From: Flavobacteriales bacterium UBA952
Lineage (GTDB): Bacteria > Bacteroidota > Bacteroidia > Flavobacteriales_D > Crocinitomicaceae
Direction of reading: 5' to 3'
Assembly (NCBI GenBank): GCA_002293185.1
Contig: DBCS01000009.1
Coordinates: 1-64,000, forward strand
DNA length: 64,000 bases
This document shows positions 25,092 through 32,900 of the stretch, piece after piece. The stretch's first letter is position 1; each line of letters opens with the position of its first letter. The notes beneath the pieces were generated by a model, which had not been told where the DNA came from, did no database searches, and saw nothing but the letters and a program-made list of their open reading frames with translations. The translations under genes and the position numbers were made by a program.

Positions 25092-26386
25092 GTACCGCCC
25101 TTTTTTGGCATCGCCGAGACCTCAGAATCCATGACAATGCCGGGCTCTATAAAGCCCTTGAGCAATCTTCCAAAGTAATTCCGGTTTTTATTTTTGACCG
25201 CACCATTCTCGATTTACTTCCCAAAAACGACCAGCGCGTTTTATTTATCCATCAGGAACTAAATAAAATGAAGCAAGCATACCGTTCGTTGGGTTCGGAT
25301 ATGGTGGTGCTATACGGAGATCCTAAAGTTGATATTCCAAACTTAGCATTTAAGTACAATGCGAATGCCGTCTACACCAACCGAGATTACGAGCCGAACG
25401 CAATCGCGCGCGATCAACTTCTTTTTGAAGAGCTCAAAGCAGCTCAAATCGCTTTTATAGGCGCCAAAGACCAAGTTATTTTTGAAAAAAATGAGGTGAC
25501 TAAAGACGACGGCCTACCTTATACCATCTATAGCCCCTACGCACGCAAGTGGAAAGCAAAACTTTGCGCCGATCACTTTAAAGCTTTCCAGACGGAGAAA
25601 TATACTGAGCGCCTCCATCAATTTGAAACAGAAGCGCTGATCACGCTTGAAAAGATGGGCTTTGAGCCACATCAATTTCAGTCTTTTCCTCAAAACACCA
25701 CCCCGAGCGCCATCATTAAAAAATACCACGAACAGCGCGACCTCCCTGCAGTATTGGGTACGTCTAGACTCAGTTTGCATTTGCGCTTTGGCACAATTTC
25801 CATTCGTGCCCTTGCCAAGGAAGCTTTGGCACTTAACGAAAAATACCTCAATGAACTCATTTGGCGCGACTTCTACCAAATGATTTTATTCCACTTTCCA
25901 CATACTGTATCCAATGCTTTTAAAGCGCCATACGACCGTATTGTTTGGGAAAACGACGAAATGCAATTTAACGCTTGGTGCGAGGGTAAAACTGGTTACC
26001 CAATGGTAGACGCTGGCATGCGTGAACTCAATGAAACAGGGTTTATGCATAATCGGGTGAGAATGGTGGTGGCTAGCTTCCTGACCAAGCATCTGTTGAT
26101 AGACTGGCGTTGGGGAGAGCGCTATTTTGCCGAAAAACTCCTCGACTTCGAGCTTGCCAGTAATATTGGAGGTTGGCAGTGGGCCGCAGGATGCGGTTGC
26201 GATGCAGCTCCATATTTTAGGGTATTTAACCCCGAGGCCCAACAAAAGAAATTCGACCCTAAATTTGAATATATCCAAAAATGGATTCCGGAATTCGGAA
26301 CCCCAACTTACCCAAAACCAATTGTAGACCACCGAATGGCGCGTGAGCGCGTCCTCGATCGATTTAAAACAGCCTTACAACCATGA
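25088..26386 (+). CDS. phrB: Deoxyribodipyrimidine photolyase (class I CPD photolyase/cryptochrome family)
   Basis: The 432-residue protein starts ALFWHRRDLRIHDNAGL (antenna-binding alpha/beta domain, about 1-130). Its FAD domain has LIWRDFYQMI, GYPMVDAGMRELNETGFMHNRVRM, LIDWRWGERYF and GGWQWAAGCGCDAAPYFRVFNP, which includes the conserved electron-transfer Trp. It is close to E. coli PhrB over this core, so light-driven repair of cyclobutane dimers is likely. The GCGC stretch replaces the STGT of E. coli. It overlaps both neighbours by four bases (ATGA). Confidence 0.93.
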   Translation: MSTALFWHRRDLRIHDNAGLYKALEQSSKVIPVFIFDRTILDLLPKNDQRVLFIHQELNKMKQAYRSLGSDMVVLYGDPKVDIPNLAFKYNANAVYTNRDYEPNAIARDQLLFEELKAAQIAFIGAKDQVIFEKNEVTKDDGLPYTIYSPYARKWKAKLCADHFKAFQTEKYTERLHQFETEALITLEKMGFEPHQFQSFPQNTTPSAIIKKYHEQRDLPAVLGTSRLSLHLRFGTISIRALAKEALALNEKYLNELIWRDFYQMILFHFPHTVSNAFKAPYDRIVWENDEMQFNAWCEGKTGYPMVDAGMRELNETGFMHNRVRMVVASFLTKHLLIDWRWGERYFAEKLLDFELASNIGGWQWAAGCGCDAAPYFRVFNPEAQQKKFDPKFEYIQKWIPEFGTPTYPKPIVDHRMARERVLDRFKTALQP

Positions 26387-26853
26387 GCCAAACCATTCAA
26401 ATTGGAGACCACTGTCCTATCTTTAGCCTGCCAGATAGTCTTGGAAAAGATATTCAAGTCAAAGACTATCTAGGCCAAAAAATATTAGTTCTTTTCTTTT
26501 ATCCGAAAGACGATACACCCGGCTGCACAAAAGAAGCTTGTGCTTTTAGAGATGCTTATGCCGATTTTGTCGATTTGGGCTGTGAAGTTTTTGGAATTTC
26601 CTCAGATGCCGCCGCAACACATCAAAACTTTCAACAAAAACATCAGTTGCCTTACCCGCTGCTATCAGATTCACAAAAAAAGGTACGCCAGCAATTTGGC
26701 GTACCTGGGAATTTATTTGGGCTTATTCCTGGAAGAGTAACTTACGTCATCGGACTCGATGGCAAAGTGGCCGGAATTTTTAATTCTCAGACCAATCCTG
26801 TAGGCCATATTACCGAAGCCTTAAAGGTGGCCAAGTCTTTACTTACTGCTTGA
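26383..26853 (+). CDS. bcp: Peroxiredoxin, BCP/PrxQ type
   Basis: The 156-residue protein carries YPKDDTPGCTKEACAFRD, with the peroxidatic Cys and a resolving Cys five residues later, the atypical two-Cys pattern of BCP/PrxQ. It reduces hydrogen peroxide and organic hydroperoxides with thioredoxin. It is the last gene of the sigma-crt-photolyase run, overlapping the photolyase gene by four bases, and its end overlaps the convergent yceI gene by 11 bases. Confidence 0.94.
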   Translation: MSQTIQIGDHCPIFSLPDSLGKDIQVKDYLGQKILVLFFYPKDDTPGCTKEACAFRDAYADFVDLGCEVFGISSDAAATHQNFQQKHQLPYPLLSDSQKKVRQQFGVPGNLFGLIPGRVTYVIGLDGKVAGIFNSQTNPVGHITEALKVAKSLLTA

Positions 26854-27190
26854 TAAACTGAAGTTCGGCAGCGAGCTTAATTTCATCGCTAACCACTACG
26901 TTCCCCGCCTCGGTAACAGCACTCCAAGTTAGGCCAAATTCGCTTCTTTTAATGCTCCCAGTCAGTGTCATTCCAGCTTTGGTCTGACCATAAGGATCAA
27001 CAGCAATACCTGTATTGATGCTTTCAATTGCTGCAGAAAAATCAAATTTTGCCGAAGCAAAATCATCTCCTTGGGTTGAAACATTTGCATCAAATGTACC
27101 AAAGGAACCACTCACGTTAGAAATCATCATGTGGCGCACTTTGAAGGCTACTTCACTGTGCATTGAATCTACTTTCCAATTTGTTTCCAT
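26843..27190 (-). CDS. YceI-family protein with large internal deletion
   Basis: Both ends match YceI: the N-terminal half (NWKVDSMHSEVAFKVRHMMIS, FDFSAAIESINTG) and the C-terminal third (VDPYGQTKAGMTLTGSIKRSEFGLTWSAVTEAGNVVVSDEIKL). The usual ~60 residues between them, normally running from the NxxRDxHLKSxDFFD segment through the GVTKPVTL strand, are missing. The frame stays open across the junction, so the product is 115 residues instead of about 175. YceI is a lipocalin-like barrel that binds isoprenoids or lipids. Without these strands the barrel is probably not closed. It may be a degraded gene or a reduced form. Confidence 0.8.
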   Translation of the reverse strand: METNWKVDSMHSEVAFKVRHMMISNVSGSFGTFDANVSTQGDDFASAKFDFSAAIESINTGIAVDPYGQTKAGMTLTGSIKRSEFGLTWSAVTEAGNVVVSDEIKLAAELQFIKQ

Positions 27191-27242
27191 TCTTATTTTT
27201 TTTAGTTGGTATAAATTTAAAGCGCAATGACTGCCTTTTATC

Positions 27243-27256
27243 TTGACCTAAATCAA
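27243..27256 (+). promoter_or_regulatory. FNR/CRP-like inverted repeat, TTGAC-N4-ATCAA
   Basis: TTGACCTAAATCAA fits the TTGAY-N4-RTCAA box of Crp/Fnr-family regulators and is extended by one base to TCTTGA/TCAAGA (27241-27258). Its centre lies about 46 bases upstream of the ATG of the barrel-protein gene, close to an activator position, and that promoter lacks a -33 element. It could also affect the divergent yceI gene. Confidence 0.5.
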
Positions 27257-27283
27257 GACTTTTAGAAGCCGCCTAAAAAATTG

Positions 27284-27291
27284 TAAATTTG
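27284..27291 (+). promoter_or_regulatory. -7 promoter element, TAAATTTG, 4 bases before a start codon
   Basis: An exact TAnnTTTG match separated by four bases (ACTT) from the ATG at 27296. No -33 TTG is present at the right distance. The expected transcription start falls at or next to the start codon. Confidence 0.5.
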
Positions 27292-27295
27292 ACTT

Positions 27296-27994
27296 ATGAA
27301 GTATGTTTTTTACCTTGTAGTACTATCACTTTCGTTTTCAGGTTATTCCCAAATCCTAAACAAAGACATCAAAAAGATTTACCCTACGCGCTATTACTTT
27401 GAAAGTCAGCGCATGCAAATGTTTCGTGCGTTGGTTTCCAACGATGCGTTTTTACCAACACCTCTAGGCACGCGAGCCGATGAACTCGAGCTCAAAGCTT
27501 GGTCTCACCAAATTGGGGTCTGTATGGGGTTATCGGAACACTTCTACATAGACGGTGCTGTATCATGGCTGCAAAATGGAGAATCATATGCCTTCGCATC
27601 TTTAGATTCTGATTCTTCTTTTAACTACCAGACTCGATATCGGTATTTGGCGCTTCCGATTCAACTTAAATTTACAAGTGGTAATAAATTCAAAATCTAT
27701 GGCGGGCTCGGACTGCTACCTGGGCTCTATCAGGGTTTCAAGCAAGATATCCAATGGACAAATGCATTAGGTGCAGCATACGATGATCAAATCAAAGTAA
27801 ATAATACCATGAATAGCTTTACCCTTTCTTGGCTCAGCTCATTGGGTTTAGAAGCCCAATTAGACACTGATTACGCTTTTCGCTTGGGCGTCATTTATAG
27901 AGCGCAATTCAATAATTCATACAAGCCGTACGAAGACTACATACACAAAAGTAAAGGCTGGGGTCTTCAATTTGGTTTGACAAAAAATCTCTAA
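27296..27994 (+). CDS. Outer-membrane beta-barrel protein, function unknown
   Basis: The 232-residue protein has a signal peptide (KYVFYLVVLSLSFSGYSQ) and alternating aromatic/polar segments ending in WGLQFGLTKNL, which fits a small outer-membrane barrel (OmpW or PorT-like size). The family could not be assigned more closely. It overlaps the start of the Nif3 gene by one base (TAATG). A possible FNR-like box lies upstream. Confidence 0.7.
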   Translation: MKYVFYLVVLSLSFSGYSQILNKDIKKIYPTRYYFESQRMQMFRALVSNDAFLPTPLGTRADELELKAWSHQIGVCMGLSEHFYIDGAVSWLQNGESYAFASLDSDSSFNYQTRYRYLALPIQLKFTSGNKFKIYGGLGLLPGLYQGFKQDIQWTNALGAAYDDQIKVNNTMNSFTLSWLSSLGLEAQLDTDYAFRLGVIYRAQFNNSYKPYEDYIHKSKGWGLQFGLTKNL

Positions 27995-29088
27995 TGCAAC
28001 TTCAAGAAATCAGCCGCTATTTAGAGGCAAAGTACCCGCTTCATCTTCAAGAAAGTTATGACAACTCAGGGCTCATTTATGGTAACCCTACGCTAGAGGT
28101 TAAGGGGGTTTTGATTGCCCTAGATGTAACCGAAGCCATCGTTGAGGAAGCTATTGCCAGCAATTGCAACCTCATCATTGCGCATCATCCAATTGTATTC
28201 AAAGGAATCAAACGTCTTAATGGTCAGAGCTTTGTGGAACGCGTACTCGAGCGCTGTATTCAAAATAGCATTGCCTTGTATGCGATACATACAAATCTTG
28301 ATAACCATATTGAAGGTGTAAATGGCCGAATTGCCGCTAAACTCGGTTTAAAAGAATGCCGAATCTTGCGCCCCATGAATCAACTCCTTTACAAGTTGGA
28401 GGTATATGTCCCACAAGAAAACTTTGAGGTGCTAAACCAGGCCTTAACAGGAGCGGGCGCAGGACAAATAGGCAATTATAAAGATTGTTATTTTCGAACT
28501 TCTGGTACTGGTGCATTTACACCAACCGCAAATACCCAGCCGCATATCGGAAAATTAGAGGTCAGCCAAGAGGTTCAGGAGTATAAATTGGAATATGTGG
28601 TCGAGCGTCACCATCTCCCAAATGTTTTAAGTGCCATGCAAAATGCACACCCATATGAAGAGGTAGCCTACCATGTCTTACCTACCCAAAATACGCAACA
28701 AAACAGAGGGGCTGGAATGCTCGGAACCTTAGCAAAACCTGTCGAAACCAAATTGTTTTTGGCACAAGTAAAAGAAATTTTTGGTTGTGGCTGCATTAAA
28801 CATACTGCTATTCTCCAAGATACCATCCAAACTGTGGCTTTGTGCGGAGGAGCCGGAAGCTTTCTACTTACGGACGCAATTAGCGCTAAAGCAGACATTT
28901 ACATCTCCTCTGACTTTAAGTATCATGAATTTTTTAATGCTGATCAGCGCATCGTCATTGCAGATATCGGTCATTACGAGAGTGAGCAATTTACCAGTGA
29001 ACTTTTAGCTGAACAACTTACAGAAAATTTTCCTAACTTTGCGGTCCGTTTAACTAAGTTGAATACGAATCCCGTTAACTATCTATAG
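27994..29088 (+). CDS. Nif3-like dinuclear metal centre protein
   Basis: The 364-residue protein starts with MQLQEISRYLEAKYPLHLQESYDNSG and contains IIAHHPIVFKG, AIHTNLDNH and the C-terminal DIGHYESEQF, which provide the metal-binding His and Asp/Glu residues. The length includes the PII-like insertion domain (about 125-230) seen in many bacterial homologues. Nif3/YbgI proteins form hexameric rings; E. coli YbgI has been linked to GTP cyclohydrolase-like or DNA-damage roles, but the function is unsettled. The gene is three bases before the CdsZ-like gene, a pairing common in bacteria. Confidence 0.93.
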   Translation: MQLQEISRYLEAKYPLHLQESYDNSGLIYGNPTLEVKGVLIALDVTEAIVEEAIASNCNLIIAHHPIVFKGIKRLNGQSFVERVLERCIQNSIALYAIHTNLDNHIEGVNGRIAAKLGLKECRILRPMNQLLYKLEVYVPQENFEVLNQALTGAGAGQIGNYKDCYFRTSGTGAFTPTANTQPHIGKLEVSQEVQEYKLEYVVERHHLPNVLSAMQNAHPYEEVAYHVLPTQNTQQNRGAGMLGTLAKPVETKLFLAQVKEIFGCGCIKHTAILQDTIQTVALCGGAGSFLLTDAISAKADIYISSDFKYHEFFNADQRIVIADIGHYESEQFTSELLAEQLTENFPNFAVRLTKLNTNPVNYL

Positions 29089-29091
29089 CAC

Positions 29092-29868
29092 ATGGCAGCA
29101 GCAACCAAAAAAGAAGGTACCATCGCAGAAAAATTGGATGCGCTTTTTGAACTCCAAAAAATCGACTCTGAAATTGACCGCATACGCACCATTCGTGGTG
29201 AACTTCCACTAGAAGTACAAAGTCTTGAAGATGAAATCATAGGGCTCAATACACGCGTCTCTAAAATCAACGACGAAATCAAAGAAATCGAAACTGAAAT
29301 CTCTGATCGTAAAATTGCCGTGAAAGACGCCGAAGGCGCAATCGCAAAATACAAAGAACAGCAAAATAACGTGCGCAATAACCGTGAGTTCGAATCTCTC
29401 TCAAAAGAAATCGAATTTCAAGAACTCGAGATCAAACTCCACGACAAAAAATCCAAAGAGGCCAAATACAAAATTGACCTCAAAAAAGAAACACTTGCCG
29501 AGGCAGTAGAACGCGTTGAAATGAAACAAGGTGACCTCGACAGCAAAAAAGCAGAGCTCGATGCCATTGTTAGCGAAACACAGAAAGATGAAGAAAAGCT
29601 GATTAAGTCATCTGATGCTGCTAAGAAAAACATCGATAACCGTCTTGTTTTTGCCTATGAGCGTTTGCGCACCAATGCAAAGAATGGTTTGGCAGTAGTT
29701 CAAGTCATTCGTGCGTCAGAAACCCAAGAAAAGAAAGGCAACTCTTGCGGAGGTTGTTTCAATAAAATCCCGCCTCAACGTCAACTTGACATCGTTACCA
29801 AAAAGAAAATTATTGTTTGTGAACACTGTGGTCGAATTCTCGTACCTCAGGAGCTTGTCGAAGCATAA
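29092..29868 (+). CDS. CdsZ-like coiled-coil zinc-ribbon protein
   Basis: The 258-residue protein has a long charged coiled coil (about residues 10-190, with NNREFESLSKEIEFQE) and a C-terminal C4 zinc ribbon (SCGGCFNKIPPQR and VCEHCGRILV). This is the DUF164/zf-RING_7 family that includes CdsZ and HP0958-type proteins, linked to RNA or protein partners in translation and flagellar control. The exact role in Bacteroidota is unknown. It is translated after the Nif3 gene and ends at a strong terminator. Confidence 0.88.
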   Translation: MAAATKKEGTIAEKLDALFELQKIDSEIDRIRTIRGELPLEVQSLEDEIIGLNTRVSKINDEIKEIETEISDRKIAVKDAEGAIAKYKEQQNNVRNNREFESLSKEIEFQELEIKLHDKKSKEAKYKIDLKKETLAEAVERVEMKQGDLDSKKAELDAIVSETQKDEEKLIKSSDAAKKNIDNRLVFAYERLRTNAKNGLAVVQVIRASETQEKKGNSCGGCFNKIPPQRQLDIVTKKKIIVCEHCGRILVPQELVEA

Positions 29869-29881
29869 TTCTTTGAAATAT

Positions 29882-29920
29882 TAAATAAAAAACGCTCCCA
29901 AAAGGAGCGTTTTTTATTTA
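29882..29920. terminator. Bidirectional terminator between cdsZ-like gene and dnaE
   Basis: A perfect 17-base-pair inverted repeat (29882-29898 and 29904-29920, loop CAAAA) has an ACGCTCC/GGAGCGT core flanked by A and T tracts. The right arm includes the dnaE stop codon (29918-29920). Confidence 0.92.
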
Positions 29921-32900
29921 ATTCAATTTGAACTGGATATCAAGCTTTGCTAGTTCTTTAAACAACTTACTAGAAGGCTGTACCTTAACGCTTCTGGAAG
30001 GTAGTGATACTTCGATACCATCTAATGGATCAAACACCGTAAAGTGCAACTGACAGCTCCCGGGGTGTGCCTCAAAGAGTTCGTGGAGCTGTTCAATAAC
30101 CATTTGGTCAAGTTGTTTGGCTGTAAAACGCAACTTGAGCATTTTTGCGCGCTTGTCTCGGAGCTCTTGGAGCAATTCCATATGATGCACTACAAATTCA
30201 GGGTATTGTCTAAAGCGAGGAACTTCTATGCGTCCTTTGATAGCTACAAAAGTACCTGGCTCCATAAAATGCTTGAACTTCAAATATGTTTCATTAAATA
30301 GATTAAGCTTGAAGGCTTCTTGGTAATCTTCTATAAATAGCGAACCAAAAGCATCGCCGCGTTTGGTAATGCGGTGTTCGGCATTGGTAATGACCGCTGC
30401 AATTAGGAGATCCCGACCTAAATGTGCTGATGGATCATTGAGCATGGCTACAGTACCCGTACAGAACGATGAGATTTCTACTTTAAAGTCATCGAGGGGG
30501 TGTCCGGAAATGAAAATACCAACAACTTCTTTTTCTCGATTGAGTTTATAAATTGCAGGCCATTCTTCTGTCTTGGGAATCATTGGGGCGGGCATGGTAG
30601 TCCCGGTAGCTTCGCCAAACATTGTGTGCTGTGAAGAATGTGCTTGTTCTTGAATACCCGCACCAAAACGAATTGCAGCTTCTAAAAAAGTTCTTCCATT
30701 TGTATCTGTTGCAAAGTACTGCGCACGATGCGTATCGTTAAAGGAGTCAAAGCCACCAGCAAAAACCAAACTTTCAAAAGAACGCTTTGTACAAAGTCTG
30801 AGATTAATGCGCTTGGTCACGTCAAAAATATCTTTGAACGGACCGTTGTTTTTTCTTTCCTCGATAATAGCTTCTACAGGCCCACTTCCCATTCCTCTGA
30901 TAGCCCCTAACCCAAAACGAATGGCACCCGAGGAATTGACAGCAAAAGTAAAGCCCGACTCATTGATGTCTGGACCAAGCACCTCAACACCCATGCGCCG
31001 ACATTCTTCCATAAAGAAAGAAACTTGCTTGATGTCGGACATGTTATTGCTGAGTACAGAAGCCATATACTCTGCAGGATAATTGGCCTTTAAATAAGCG
31101 GTTTGATAAGCTATCCAAGCATAGCAGGTAGAGTGTGATTTATTGAAAGCATATGAAGCAAAAGCTTCCCAGTCTTTCCAAACTTTCTCGAGAGTTGGCG
31201 ATGGATGTCCTTTTGCGGTGGCGCGCTCAATAAATGTTGGCTTCATTTTATCGAGAACCTTACGGTCTTTTTTACCCATGGCCTTACGAAGTGTATCGGC
31301 CTCACCTTTGGTGAAATCGGCCAATTTTTGAGACAAGAGCATGACCTGTTCTTGGTATACTGTAATTCCGTAAGTTTCATTAAGGTATTCCTCGCAGTCT
31401 GGCAGATCATAGATGATGGGCTCATCTCCGTGCTTGCGCTTACAATATGACGGAATATACTCCATTGGGCCAGGCCTATAAAGCGCATTCATGGCAATGA
31501 GGTCTGCGAATAAAGTAGGTTTTAATTCTTTGAGGTGCTTTTGCATTCCTGGCGATTCATATTGGAATATGCCAACCGTTTCTCCGCGCTGAAAAAGAGC
31601 ATAGGTTGCTTCGTCATCAATAGGAAAAGTATCTGGATCTAATTCGATTCCGTGATTTTCTTTGACCAAACGCACTGCATCTTTTATAAGGGTCAGGGTT
31701 TTGAGGCCTAGAAAATCCATTTTGAGCAAACCAGCAGATTCAGCAACAGCATTATCGTATTGCGTACAGACCATTTCGGAGTCTTTGGCAATAGCAACTG
31801 GAACAAAATTGGTGAGGTCGTCGGGGGTGATAATGACACCACAAGCATGGATACCTGTATTGCGAACAGACCCCTCGATTTCCATTGCTTTCTGTAAAAC
31901 TTGGGCCTGAAGATCTTTGCCTTGGTAAATACGCCGCAATTCTTTGGCATTGGTTATTGCTTCTTGATTGCGCAATTTATCAATAAGCTCGGGTTCTGGC
32001 ATGTTGAAAAGCTTGCGTAAGGATAGATCGGGAATGAGTTTAGCCAAGCGATCAGCCTCGGGAAGTGGAAGGTTCATTACTCGGGCGGTGTCTCGAATGG
32101 CAGACTTTGCTGCCATGGTTCCGTAAGTAATGATTTGAGCCACTTGATTTGCGCCGTATTTATTGATAACGTAGTCGATGACTCGGCTGCGCCCTTCGTC
32201 GTCGAAGTCGATATCGATATCGGGCATAGAGACGCGGTCCGGGTTTAGAAAGCGCTCAAAAAGGAGATCGTATTTGATTGGGTCTACATTGGTGATTCCG
32301 ATGCAATAGGCAACCGCTGAACCTGCAGCTGAACCCCGACCAGGACCTACCGAAACACCCATTTGACGCGCTGCATTACAAAAATCCTGAACAATCAAAA
32401 AATAACCTGGATAACCTGTTTTTTCGATGGTTGCTAGTTCGAAGTCTAGGCGTTCAGTTATTTCTTCGGTGATAGCGGAATAACGCTTTTTGGCTCCTTC
32501 ATAGGAAAGGTGACGTAAAAATGCATTCTCACCTCGCTTGCCTCCATCTAGCGCATCTTGAGGGTCAATAAATGCTGATGGGATATCAAAAGCTGGTAGC
32601 AGGACCTCTCTTGCCAAACCATAGTATTCACATTTGGCAATAATTTCAGCCACATTAGTAATGGCCTCGGGTAGATCTGAAAAAAGAGACAGCATTTCTG
32701 CTGTACTGCGCATGTAGTAGGAGTCGTTTTCTAAGCCATAGCGGAAACCGCGACCGCGGCCTTTGGGGGTTTCTACTAATTCGTTGTCTTTGACACAAAG
32801 CAAAACGTCGTGGGCAATGGAATCTTTTTGCTCGATGTAATAGGTGTTGTTGGTTGCGATAAGTTGGAGCTCATGTTTTCTTGCGAGGTCAATGAGTATG

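Noticed and set aside
25514..26332. Two minus-strand open frames opposite the photolyase gene
   Set aside because: They mirror the FAD-domain coding sequence and show no recognisable protein features.
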